From Terriglobus albidus (GTDB lineage Bacteria; Acidobacteriota; Terriglobia; Terriglobales; Acidobacteriaceae), in contig NZ_JAGTAS010000021.1 of assembly GCF_025685425.1 (NCBI RefSeq), positions 1-64,000 on the forward strand: DNA of 64,000 nt, in the 5' to 3' direction. The notes under the pieces were generated by a model. The model did no database searches, had not been told where the DNA came from, and saw only the letters and a program-made list of their open reading frames with translations. The position numbers and the translations under genes were made by a program. Below, in pieces: positions 1 to 8,133 of the stretch (the first letter of the stretch is position 1; each line of letters begins with the position of its first letter).

Positions 1-114
1 TCAGGCCAAGACTTGCACTCCACTCCATCATCCAGCAATGGAATCAAATCGCTCACGCCCTTAGCGAACCAGCCCGAAAGCGAACACTTCAGCTTCGATT
101 GCTAGGTTAGTTAG

Positions 115-180
115 CGCTTATGGGGCAACGCCCCAGGTAACCTGCGTAATAGAGATAAAGGGCTGAAGGCCCGCTCTATA
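115..180 (-). repeat. GC-rich hairpin repeat, copy 1
   Basis: This is an inverted copy of a unit seen again at 300-392, 38725-38820 and 51547-51680. Read on the minus strand it has a GGGCCTTCAGCCC block followed by the perfect hairpin CCTGGGGC-GTT-GCCCCAGG type (here one arm is shortened). It forms an inverted pair with the copy at 300-392. No coding function is evident. The first 465 bases of the window hold only these repeats and the PadR operators. Confidence 0.6.
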
Positions 181-299
181 TTTCTGGCGATATCGGTGCG
201 ATACATTTCTCTTTTATGGATGTCTGCCGAAGTGCGTCGATCACGCCGGCTCATCGACACCCAATGCCTTGAAGGTGCACGGGTTCTCGTCTCTGCAGA

Positions 300-392
300 A
301 ATATAGATCGGGCCTTCAGCCCTCAGCCTCTCGTTGGCCGAAAACCTGGGGCGTTGCCCCAAGCTGGTATAGAACGCGCCTTCAGCGCTTTA
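300..392 (+). repeat. GC-rich hairpin repeat, copy 2
   Basis: Same unit as at 115-180 but in plus orientation. It carries GGGCCTTCAGCCC, then CCTGGGGC-GTT-GCCCCA, then GCGCCTTCAGCGC, three self-complementary blocks in a row. It lies just upstream of the PadR operators and downstream of whatever gene precedes the window, so it may act as a transcription-end structure. Confidence 0.6.
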
Positions 393-400
393 TTCTCTCC

Positions 401-421
401 TCCTCTTGACGAACTAGAGGA
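401..421. promoter_or_regulatory. Putative PadR operator, distal
   Basis: Near-perfect palindrome TCCTCTTG-N5-CTAGAGGA (8-5-8, one mismatch). An almost identical site lies 35 bp downstream. The position just upstream of the padR-like gene suggests autoregulation. The operator role is inferred from symmetry, tandem arrangement and the equivalent pair at 16851-16903. Confidence 0.55.
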
Positions 422-435
422 AAGGTGTATCTTTA

Positions 436-456
436 TCCTCTAGACGAACTAGAGGA
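436..456. promoter_or_regulatory. Putative PadR operator, proximal
   Basis: Perfect palindrome TCCTCTAG-N5-CTAGAGGA (8-5-8), ten bases ahead of the start codon. Its right arm overlaps the AGGAGAG ribosome binding site of the padR-like gene, so a bound repressor would cover the start of the message. The spacer ACGAA is the same in both copies. Confidence 0.6.
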
Positions 457-465
457 GAGAGCTTC

Positions 466-804
466 ATGTCCGTACTGAAACCGGAGCCAGATGAGCTTGT
501 CCAGGGAACACTCGAGATGCTGATTCTGAAGACACTCGCGCTTGAGCCCATGCATGGCTACGGTGTTGGGTTACGCATTGAGCAGATGAGTGACGGTGTT
601 TTCCGTGTGAATGCAGGCTCTCTGCTGCCTGCTCTGAGCCGTATGGAACGTAGCGGCTATGTGAAGACCCAGTGGCGCCATACGGAGAACAACCGGCGCG
701 CGAAGTTCTACGAGATCACGGCGAAGGGCCGGAAGGCGCTGCAGCAGGAGAAAGAGCAGTGGGGACGCAGGATCTCCGCCATTGCACGCATTCTTGAGGC
801 GTAG
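466..804 (+). CDS. PadR family transcriptional regulator
   Basis: A 112-residue winged-helix regulator of the PadR family. The family signature is clear: a LVQGTLEMLILKTLAL start helix, the HGYGVGLRIEQMS segment, a SLLPALSRMERSGYV recognition region and the NNRRAKFYEITAKGRKAL wing. PadR proteins are usually small dimeric repressors that bind palindromes near their own promoters. The start at 466 follows AGGAGAG with good spacing. It sits immediately before an ADOP permease gene, an arrangement typical of Acidobacteriota and repeated on the opposite strand at 13754-16836. The likely target is this two-gene unit through the two palindromes at 401-456. The ligand or signal is unknown. Confidence 0.93.
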   Translation: MSVLKPEPDELVQGTLEMLILKTLALEPMHGYGVGLRIEQMSDGVFRVNAGSLLPALSRMERSGYVKTQWRHTENNRRAKFYEITAKGRKALQQEKEQWGRRISAIARILEA

Positions 805-837
805 TGGGTGAACGTAATTCCATTCAAAGGACTCTCT

Positions 838-3690
838 ATGAGTTGGCTGACGAATCTCGGGATGGGAATCAGGGCTCTGTTGCAACGGAGTCGCGTGGAA
901 CGCGAGCTGGACGATGAGTTGCAGGCTTATGTCGAGGCCGCGATCCAGGACAAACTGCGCAAGGGAATGAGTGTGGATACGGCACGACGTGCGGCGATGG
1001 CGGAGCTGGGCAGCAGCAACGCCGTGAAGCACAAGGTCTGGTCGTCGCGGTGGGAGTCATCTCTCGACAATCTCTTTCAGGATCTGCGTCTCGGTCTGCG
1101 CTCCTTGATGCGGAGGCCGGGGTTTACTGCTGTAGCTGTTGTGTCACTTGCTCTCGGCATTGGAGCCAACAGCGCGATCTTTACGCTGATCGATCAGGTT
1201 CTTCTCAAGAAGCTGCCGGTAAAGGATCCGCAGCAATTGGTCGCATTCGGCAACTCGATATACGGCGGAGTCGCGGGAGGCATCGATCTTGGGGCCTTCG
1301 GAGGCTTCTTCCCGTGGGATTTCTCTCGGCATTTGGAGATGAATCCCGGGCCATTCCAGGGAATTGCGGCCTATGGAAGTTTTTCGAACAAGACGAGTGT
1401 TCGTCTTTCAGGTACAGCGAATTCTGGTGCTCCTGCCACCCTTGCCCAGGCGACGCTCGTATCCGGCAACTACTTTCAGGTGCTTGGCGCGCAGCCGCTG
1501 CTTGGACGGGCGATTCTTCCCGTGGACGATGCCGTTCCAGGCAGCGGCGCAGTTGTGGTTGTCAGTCATCATTTCTGGCAAAGCGTACTATCATCCGACC
1601 CCGCCGCTATTGGCAGGACGCTCACCCTGAATGGCACGCCGTTTGAAGTCGTTGGCGTGATGCCTAAGGCCTTTCACGGATTCCGGCAGGAGCTGGAACC
1701 AACCGACCTATGGACCCCGATCAGCATGCAGGTGGTGGTGGTGCAGCATCCATCGATGCTGGCGCCGCAGTCAGGTCTGTACTTCCTACACCTCTTCGGG
1801 CGATTGAACGAACGAGCAGCGGCAAGTAAAGCCGGAGTTCTCGAAAGCCAGAACTGGCTGAATCAGCAGGTCCGCCTCGGTATTCTCGCCAGGGAGGGAG
1901 GCGTCATTACTCCGGAGCGCCGCAAGGAAATCGAGCAGACCAATGTGCCCCTGGTGCCGTCGGCGACTGGAGTCTCGCCGGTTCGAAGCCGGTATGGCGA
2001 CTCTCTTAAGATCCTGATGGCCGTGGTCGTCGTTGTGCTTCTGATTGCGTGTGCGAATCTGGCTAACTTTCTGCTCGCGCGCGGAGCTGCGCGGCAGCGT
2101 GAGGTTGCAACCCGGCTGGCCCTGGGATCCAGCAGGGCACGCATCGTCAGGCAGAGTCTCCTGGAGGCGATGCTGTTGTCCATGATCGGTGGCGCCATGG
2201 GACTTGGCCTGTCGTTCGCGGCAACGCGCGCGCTGATCGCGTTTGTAAGCCAGGGGAGCGGAACAACTGCCATGTGCGCGACGCCAAATATGGCTGTGCT
2301 TGGGTTCACCTTCGGCATCTCAATGGCTACGGCACTGTTATTTGGGCTCGCGCCTTCCATCGTTGCGGCGCGCCTTGGGGAGACGGGTTCCCTCAACACG
2401 GCGGTACGGACCGTTCAAGGCAGCGGGGGGAGAGCTTCACGATTCTGGCCCAAGATGCTGATTACCGCGCAGGTGATGTTGTCGCTGATTCTCCTTGTGG
2501 GGGCCGGGCTGCTGGTCCGTACGTTGCGCAATCTGCAGCAACAGGATTATGGGTTTGAGCGAACGCATCTATTGCTCGCAACCATCGACCCAAAGGTTGC
2601 CGGATATCAACCTCATCAGGTACCAGCGCTGCATCAACGTCTTCTCGAGCGGCTCTCCGCAATCCCCGGTGTTCGTTCCGCTGCGTTATCGGCGACACCG
2701 CCGATCAGTGAAGATACGTGGAGCTCGAATATCTCGCCGGCGGGCTACACGCCTGCTCCCAAGGAGAATATGGTTTCGGTGCTGAACCGAGTTTCAGGCA
2801 GATACTTCGAGACCGCCGGAATTGCGACCATCGCTGGAAGGCCGATTACACCGGAGGATACCGCCGGCGGCCTTAAGGTTGCGGTGATCAGCGAATCGAT
2901 TGCAAAACGCTACTTTCCGAAGGGCGAGGCGATTGGCCGCACGCTGACCTTGGGGATTGATAGCGTCCGCGGCCCATGGCAGATCGTCGGCATCGTGCGT
3001 GATACGAAGTCAGGAAATCCGCGAGAGACCGAACCGGTACGCATGACCTACATCCCGTTGGCGCAGATCGATCCGTATGCGCCTGTCCTATCTGGCGGAA
3101 CAACAGCTACAGACGCGAGCACTCCCGCTCGGGAGGAGAACCAGGACCGCTACGCCTATACCATCCTGCTTCGAACGACCGCCGATCCGGCAAAGACAAT
3201 TGCCGATCTCAGAGGCGCGGTTGCATCCATCGATTCCAAACTGCCGCTGGTGAGAGTTACAACGATGGAAGAGCAGGTATCGAGCCTGATGGCGAACGAT
3301 CAGTTGATCTCAATGCTTACGGGCGCTTTTTCCATTCTTGCGTTGCTGCTGGCTGCGATTGGCCTGTATGGCGTGATGAGTTATCACGTTGTTCAACGCA
3401 CGACAGAGATTGGCGTTCGCATTGCGCTCGGTGCACAGCTTAAGGCGGTGTTGTGGATGATCCTGCGAGAATCGCTCAGCTTACTGGCGGTAGGCGTGTG
3501 TCTCGGATTGCCGCTCACGTTGCTGGCGACCAGAAGCATCCGCAGCCAACTCTTTGGTCTGAGTGCGCTCGACCCACTCACGTTCGCGATCTCGATTGCG
3601 GTCGTTACCGGAATGACCGTGTTTGCAACCTGGTTTCCGGCGAGGCGGGCAGCCAGAATCGATCCCTTGACGGCTCTTCGATATGAATAG
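838..3690 (+). CDS. ADOP-type permease (MacB-like periplasmic core, FtsX domains)
   Basis: A 950-residue membrane protein of the acidobacterial duplicated orphan permease type. The N-terminus has a soluble helical part rich in charged residues (about residues 15-75), then a first transmembrane segment near SLALGIGANSAIFTLID, a large periplasmic MacB-like core, an FtsX-like membrane block around residues 400-510, a second periplasmic core, and a final FtsX block ending in FPARRAARIDPLTALRYE. There is no ATPase domain, so it is an orphan of the MacB exporter family with unproven transport activity. ATG 838 is preferred because AAAGGA lies seven bases ahead; an in-frame GTG at 808 would add ten residues. 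It follows padR by 33 bases and is probably co-transcribed with it. Confidence 0.9.
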   Translation: MSWLTNLGMGIRALLQRSRVERELDDELQAYVEAAIQDKLRKGMSVDTARRAAMAELGSSNAVKHKVWSSRWESSLDNLFQDLRLGLRSLMRRPGFTAVAVVSLALGIGANSAIFTLIDQVLLKKLPVKDPQQLVAFGNSIYGGVAGGIDLGAFGGFFPWDFSRHLEMNPGPFQGIAAYGSFSNKTSVRLSGTANSGAPATLAQATLVSGNYFQVLGAQPLLGRAILPVDDAVPGSGAVVVVSHHFWQSVLSSDPAAIGRTLTLNGTPFEVVGVMPKAFHGFRQELEPTDLWTPISMQVVVVQHPSMLAPQSGLYFLHLFGRLNERAAASKAGVLESQNWLNQQVRLGILAREGGVITPERRKEIEQTNVPLVPSATGVSPVRSRYGDSLKILMAVVVVVLLIACANLANFLLARGAARQREVATRLALGSSRARIVRQSLLEAMLLSMIGGAMGLGLSFAATRALIAFVSQGSGTTAMCATPNMAVLGFTFGISMATALLFGLAPSIVAARLGETGSLNTAVRTVQGSGGRASRFWPKMLITAQVMLSLILLVGAGLLVRTLRNLQQQDYGFERTHLLLATIDPKVAGYQPHQVPALHQRLLERLSAIPGVRSAALSATPPISEDTWSSNISPAGYTPAPKENMVSVLNRVSGRYFETAGIATIAGRPITPEDTAGGLKVAVISESIAKRYFPKGEAIGRTLTLGIDSVRGPWQIVGIVRDTKSGNPRETEPVRMTYIPLAQIDPYAPVLSGGTTATDASTPAREENQDRYAYTILLRTTADPAKTIADLRGAVASIDSKLPLVRVTTMEEQVSSLMANDQLISMLTGAFSILALLLAAIGLYGVMSYHVVQRTTEIGVRIALGAQLKAVLWMILRESLSLLAVGVCLGLPLTLLATRSIRSQLFGLSALDPLTFAISIAVVTGMTVFATWFPARRAARIDPLTALRYE

Positions 3691-4231
3691 GGAAGATACC
3701 GCCGGGTAACGCGCGTAGTAGAGATAAGCCGAATTGAATAAATGATTGAATAAATTCCTTGCCCCATTCTTGTCTAAGACAAAGTGTGGGGTCTCCAGCG
3801 AACTGCGTTCGCTCCATCGCGCTATGCGCGACTGCGTTGATCATGCGTTTCCCTGGGACCCGGGCTTCAGCGCTTCATTCGCGGTTTGATGCAAGGTTGC
3901 GGTTGTGGCATGCTTGCTGCGGCCGCTGAAGCGAAAACTCTGGCTGCTGTGCGGGGTTGAACGTGGAGTGCGGAGTTGCGAAGGCTTTTTGTATACCGGT
4001 GTATGACACGCAGGTGAATCACTCGTCTTATGCTGGTGTATGGTAGCGGCGGCAGACGAATGGATGCCTTCGAGGTGCTGGTATATCAAACAGATAGCTA
4101 TGCATTTTCCCCGAAAAATAAGGTAACCTGAAAATCCTTCCGATGAAATGAGTTGTACCAGCGGAACCTTTCATCCACCGCAGCACATAGGCAGAGCAAA
4201 CATAGACTCCCCTTATTTCGATAGGAACGAC
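3691..4231. other. Intergenic region with short AT-rich repeats
   Basis: No convincing gene is seen. Just after the ADOP gene there are two copies of ATTGAATAAA-like sequence (about 3734-3756), related to the AT-rich repeat at 37780-37855. A GCGCTATGCGC palindrome follows. The right part should hold the promoter of the stressosome-like operon, but no clear -35/-10 pair stands out. Confidence 0.4.
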
Positions 4232-5116
4232 ATGGTCAAACTTTTGAAGATGATGCGCGAAAATCAGGAGCGACTCCTGACGGACTGGTTAAACGGACTC
4301 AAGGCGATCGCACAGCGGCGTGATCTGATAAGCGATGTGGAGGTCAGGGAGCAGGCGAGAAAGATTTTGACCCTGATTTCAAATCCCCCTCCGGACACTG
4401 TGCTGGAAGATTTCTCCTCCGAAGGCTGGCAGACGGTGCGAGATCAGTTGATGGCGATCTCCATCTCGCGCGTAGCCCATGGCTCCTCACCTTCTGAGAC
4501 GGCGCAGTTCCTGTTTTCGCTGAAGCCGCCGATGTTCAAGCTCATCCGTGAGCAACTGACCACGACGCCGGACGAGCTTTTTCGCGAGATTGATGTCACC
4601 AATAATTTTATTGACGCCATGGCACTCCATATTGCGGAGAGCTACATCGAGAGCCGGGACAAGGTGATCGCGCGCCAGCAGGAGGAGATGCTTGAGCTAT
4701 CGACGCCGGTTGTGACGTTATGGGACGGCATTTTGGCCTTGCCTGTTATCGGTACGCTGGACAGTACGCGGGCACAGATGGTGATGGAGTCGCTTTTGCA
4801 GGCAATTGTGCAGACAAATTCGCGTTTTGCCATTCTCGACATCACCGGCGTGCCGACCGTGGATACGCTGGTGGCGCAGCATCTGCTGAAGACGATTACG
4901 GCCGCCCGGCTGATGGGCGCTGAGTGTATTCTGAGCGGCATCCGTCCGCAGATTGCGCAGACGATCGTGCACCTGGGCATCAACCTGAACGATATAGTTA
5001 CGCGTTCCAAGCTGGCGGATGCCTTCCGTCTGGCGCTGGACCGTAGCGGACGCACGGTGACGCAAAAGCCCGGCAACCACACGCCGGTTACCGCTCCCGC
5101 CGCAGGGGTGTCGTAA
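4232..5116 (+). CDS. rsbR: RsbR-like stressosome scaffold protein (STAS domain)
   Basis: A 294-residue protein with an N-terminal helical sensor-like region (about 1-150) and a C-terminal STAS domain (about 157-270). The STAS part carries the RsbR signatures DITGVPTVDT (residues 203-212) and LSGIRPQIAQT (234-244), which hold the conserved threonines that RsbT phosphorylates in RsbR proteins. In the known system RsbR and RsbS build the stressosome and sequester RsbT until stress. ATG 4232 is chosen because AGGA precedes it closely; an in-frame ATG at 4148 would add 28 residues of unconserved-looking sequence. The stop overlaps the next start by one base, so translation is coupled to rsbS. The N-terminal region has no recognisable heme or PAS motif, so the input signal is unknown. 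Confidence 0.88.
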   Translation: MVKLLKMMRENQERLLTDWLNGLKAIAQRRDLISDVEVREQARKILTLISNPPPDTVLEDFSSEGWQTVRDQLMAISISRVAHGSSPSETAQFLFSLKPPMFKLIREQLTTTPDELFREIDVTNNFIDAMALHIAESYIESRDKVIARQQEEMLELSTPVVTLWDGILALPVIGTLDSTRAQMVMESLLQAIVQTNSRFAILDITGVPTVDTLVAQHLLKTITAARLMGAECILSGIRPQIAQTIVHLGINLNDIVTRSKLADAFRLALDRSGRTVTQKPGNHTPVTAPAAGVS

Positions 5117-5508
5117 TGGAACGCATTCCGATTCTTCGTATCGGCACTCTGCTGCTGGTGACGATCCAGGTCGACCTTTATGACGACCTGGCGCTGCGGT
5201 TGCAGGACGACCTTTCGAATCGCATTGCGGAACTGGAGGCGACGGGGGTGTTAATCGATATCTCTGGGCTGGAGATTGTCGATTCCTTCATCGGGCGAAC
5301 GCTTGCTAATATTGCTGCAATTGCGCGCGTTCTGGATGCGGAGACGGTTGTCGTCGGCATGCAGCCTGCGGTCGCAATTACGCTTGTGGAGCTGGGGATG
5401 TCATTGCCTGGCATTCGCACAGCCTTGAACGTCGACCTGGGAATGGAGTATCTGCGGCAGGCGGCGACGGGTGAGAACGGTGTCGGAACAGATCATTACG
5501 CGGAGTGA
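5116..5508 (+). CDS. rsbS: RsbS-like stressosome STAS protein
   Basis: A 130-residue single STAS domain very like RsbS. It opens with ERIPILRIGTLLLVTIQ and contains IDISGLEIVDSFIGR, where Ser57 aligns with the serine phosphorylated by RsbT in Bacillus RsbS. VVVGMQPAVAITLVELGM is another strong RsbS signature. RsbS forms the stressosome core with RsbR and holds RsbT in the resting state. The start codon overlaps the rsbR stop, and its 3' end overlaps the rsbT reading frame, so the three are clearly one operon. Confidence 0.92.
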   Translation: MERIPILRIGTLLLVTIQVDLYDDLALRLQDDLSNRIAELEATGVLIDISGLEIVDSFIGRTLANIAAIARVLDAETVVVGMQPAVAITLVELGMSLPGIRTALNVDLGMEYLRQAATGENGVGTDHYAE

Positions 5509-5893
5509 GGTCCTGCCGATCAGGACTCAGATCGATCTGGTTCACGTGCGGCAGCGGGTGCGAACCTGGCTGTCGGAAGAGCGTTTTACTCTGATCGATC
5601 AGACCAAGATCGTGACGGCCGCCAGCGAGCTGGCGCGGAATGCACTGGAGCATGGCGGGGGCGGTGAGATGGAGATGTCGCTGCTCGCCGTCGGTGCGCG
5701 GAAGGGGATACGGCTTAAGTTCTCCGACCATGGGCCCGGAATCGCGGATATCTCCAAGGCCATGAAGGATGGTTACACCACGGCAGGGGGGATGGGGCTC
5801 GGCCTGAGCGGCAGCAGGCGGTTGATGAGCGAGTTCGAGATCCAGTCGTCCCCTGAGTCTGGGACGGTCGTGACTGTCACCCGATGGAAATAA
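5471..5893 (+). CDS. rsbT: RsbT-like serine/threonine kinase of the stressosome
   Basis: A 140-residue GHKL ATPase with all nucleotide-binding boxes: SELARNALEHGGGG (N box), DHGPGIAD (G1) and GGMGLGLSGSRRL (G2). RsbT phosphorylates RsbS and RsbR and, once released, activates a partner protein. The reading frame opens with GTG at 5471 inside the rsbS end; GTG 5480 is an equally plausible start and would remove three residues. It lies between rsbS and two further genes that each contain their own RsbT-like ATPase domain, so three related ATPases may compete for one stressosome. Confidence 0.9.
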   Translation: MRTVSEQIITRSEVLPIRTQIDLVHVRQRVRTWLSEERFTLIDQTKIVTAASELARNALEHGGGGEMEMSLLAVGARKGIRLKFSDHGPGIADISKAMKDGYTTAGGMGLGLSGSRRLMSEFEIQSSPESGTVVTVTRWK

Positions 5894-5896
5894 GCT

Positions 5897-6910
5897 ATGT
5901 CCGTGTTACACCGACGGATTCCGATTCTGATCAATGACCAGAGTTGCATCGGGCACGCACGGCGACAGGCGGCGGCGATCGCGGAGTCGCTCGCCTTCAG
6001 TGAAACCGCCGCCGGGAATCTGGGAATTATCGTTACCGAAGCTGCCCGTAACATTGCACTGCACGCCGGCAGTGGGGAGATCGTCCTGGCCCCATGGACG
6101 ATGGACGGGCATGTAGGGGTGGATGTGCTGGCTCTGGACCGAGGCCCTGGAATCGCCGATATCGCGAGGGCCCTGGAAGATGGTTTCTCCACCGCGGGTA
6201 CTGCCGGAACGGGACTGGGGGCGATGCGGCGGCTAGCGCAGGAGTTCCAGGTCTACTCCATACTTCGAGCGGGAACGGTTGTCTTTGCTCGCGTCTTTGC
6301 CAGACAGAATACGAATATAGCTGCGGTCCGCGGCATCAGCCGTGTAGGTGTCGTGAACCTCGCAATGCAGGGAGAGGAGCATTGCGGCGACGCCTGGAAG
6401 GTTGTCCACTCGGGCGGGAGAAGCCTTTACATGGTCGCCGACGGCCTGGGACACGGGAAAGACGCTGCCCTGGCTTCGAGCCGTGCGTGCGAGGTGCTGG
6501 AGCAGAATCCGAGCCTTTTTCCGGAACAGCTTCTGGATGAGATGCATCGGGCATTGCGAAAGACACGAGGAGCAGCGATCTCGATTGCGACGCTCAATGT
6601 CGGTCAGCGCACCCTGCACTACGCCGGTGCTGGCAATATTGCGGGAGTGCTCCATGCCGGCAGGTTGCACCATAATCTGGTCTCGATGAATGGAACGGTC
6701 GGACATGTGGTAGGCCGTGTGCGAGAGTTCCTGTATACATGGGAAGGAGAGGCAATTCTCATTCTGTCTTCCGACGGTCTTAGCTCCCGCTGGACCCCAG
6801 AGCAATATCCAGGTCTGCTCGGAAAACACCCTGCCCTGATTGCCGCGGTGCTCTATCGCGATCATTGCAGGGGCCGTGATGATGTCACGGTCCTCGTTGT
6901 ACGTATTTGA
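5897..6910 (+). CDS. RsbT-like ATPase fused to RsbX/SpoIIE-type PP2C phosphatase
   Basis: A 337-residue fusion. Residues 1-135 form a GHKL ATPase with TEAARNIALHAGSG, DRGPGIADI and GTAGTGLGAMRRL. Residues about 150-337 form an RsbX-like PP2C phosphatase: Asp165 in GDAW, the MVADGLGHGKDA motif (Asp182), SSDGL (291-295) and the terminal RDDVTVLVV motif carry the metal-binding aspartates. In Bacillus, RsbX dephosphorylates RsbR and RsbS and resets the stressosome, and is a stand-alone protein. Here the phosphatase travels with an RsbT-like domain that could target it to the scaffold. The gene starts three bases after rsbT, without a clear Shine-Dalgarno site. Confidence 0.88.
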   Translation: MSVLHRRIPILINDQSCIGHARRQAAAIAESLAFSETAAGNLGIIVTEAARNIALHAGSGEIVLAPWTMDGHVGVDVLALDRGPGIADIARALEDGFSTAGTAGTGLGAMRRLAQEFQVYSILRAGTVVFARVFARQNTNIAAVRGISRVGVVNLAMQGEEHCGDAWKVVHSGGRSLYMVADGLGHGKDAALASSRACEVLEQNPSLFPEQLLDEMHRALRKTRGAAISIATLNVGQRTLHYAGAGNIAGVLHAGRLHHNLVSMNGTVGHVVGRVREFLYTWEGEAILILSSDGLSSRWTPEQYPGLLGKHPALIAAVLYRDHCRGRDDVTVLVVRI

Positions 6911-6915
6911 CCTGC

Positions 6916-8037
6916 ATGGAAAAAAGTCAGCGGCTACCTATTTATGCCATCCACCTGCGCTATGACCGCAACGTAATGCACGCGCGGCAGTATGCCCGCG
7001 ATGTTGCAGCACTGCTGGGGTTCAGCTACCAGGAGCAGGTGCGGTTGGCGACTGCAACCTCCGAGCTGTCGCGAAACGCCTTTCGCTATGCCGGGGGAGG
7101 GACGGTCACGTTTCTGCTGACCCGGCGGCAGCCACAGATCCTGATGGTGGTGGTGGAAGACAATGGGCCGGGAATTCCGAACCTGGATGAGATTCTGGAT
7201 GGCCGCTACCAGTCAATGACCGGCCTGGGCAAGGGGATTACAGGGACGAAAAACCTGATGGACCACTTCCGGATCACCTCATCGCGCTCCGGCACCGTGG
7301 CGGAGGCCGGCAAGCTGCTGCCTGGACTACAGCCCCTCTATGACGAGGCCGCAGTGCTGAAGATTGCGGGCGAACTGATCCGTAAAAGTATTGCTGACCC
7401 GTTCCAGGAGCTGGAACAGAGAAACCAGGAGCTGTTGCGAGCACTTGCAGAACTCCGTGAGAAGCAGACGCAGTTTGTCGAGTTGAACCGCAAGCTGGAA
7501 GAGCTTTCGCTACAGGACCCATTGACCGGTGTCGCCAACCGGCGTTCCTTCGACCGCGGACTCGATCGCGAGTGGAGCGGCGCCATGCGTACGCAGCAAC
7601 CGCTCGCGCTGTTGATGATCGATGTCGATTTCTTCAAGTTATTGAACGATCGGCACGGCCATCGTTATGGAGATGAAGCCCTGATGCTGCTGGCGGAGGC
7701 ATTGCAAAAGGGTCTGCCGCGCAGCAGCGATCTGGTTGCCCGCTATGGCGGTGAGGAGTTTGCTGCAGTGTTGCCCTTCACCAGCGCCAGCGAGGCTGCC
7801 GAAGTGGCTGCCAGAATGCACGCAGCGGTTGCAGCGCAGAAGATCGCACACGAAACTCTAATCGGACCCTTCGTGACCATCAGCATTGGAGCCGCGGTCT
7901 GTGAGCCGCCGTATGACGAATCGATTGCGCGGCTGGGATACGGCGTACTGGTAGAGGCTGCTGACCGGGCACTTTATCTGGCGAAGGAGAGAGGCCGTAA
8001 CCGGACTGAGTTCGGTGAGGTTGTCGCTCCCGCCTGA
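6916..8037 (+). CDS. RsbT-like ATPase fused to GGDEF diguanylate cyclase
   Basis: A 373-residue protein with an N-terminal GHKL ATPase (N box ELSRNAF, Asn54; G1 EDNGPGIP; G2 GLGKGITGTKNL), a coiled-coil linker at about 163-198, and a C-terminal GGDEF domain from DPLTGVANRR onward. The active site is intact, GGEEF at 278-282, and RSSD at 269-272 sits five residues before it, matching an RxxD inhibitory site. The predicted reaction is 2 GTP to c-di-GMP with product inhibition. As last gene of the stressosome-like cluster it is the likely output, replacing the RsbU/sigma-B branch. Start at ATG 6916; a TTG at 6907 overlapping the upstream stop is an alternative. Confidence 0.9.
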   Translation: MEKSQRLPIYAIHLRYDRNVMHARQYARDVAALLGFSYQEQVRLATATSELSRNAFRYAGGGTVTFLLTRRQPQILMVVVEDNGPGIPNLDEILDGRYQSMTGLGKGITGTKNLMDHFRITSSRSGTVAEAGKLLPGLQPLYDEAAVLKIAGELIRKSIADPFQELEQRNQELLRALAELREKQTQFVELNRKLEELSLQDPLTGVANRRSFDRGLDREWSGAMRTQQPLALLMIDVDFFKLLNDRHGHRYGDEALMLLAEALQKGLPRSSDLVARYGGEEFAAVLPFTSASEAAEVAARMHAAVAAQKIAHETLIGPFVTISIGAAVCEPPYDESIARLGYGVLVEAADRALYLAKERGRNRTEFGEVVAPA

Positions 8038-8133
8038 GGCGGTGTGCACGAGTCCTTCCAGACGGGCTCCAATGTCTCTCAGTCACAAGATGACGCATCA
8101 TGAAACAGTAGATCGCCTGCATCTAATGCCAGC

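Noticed and set aside
111-362. 83-codon minus-strand frame at the window start
   Set aside because: It consists of the two inverted GC-rich repeat copies; no ribosome binding site or protein-like composition.
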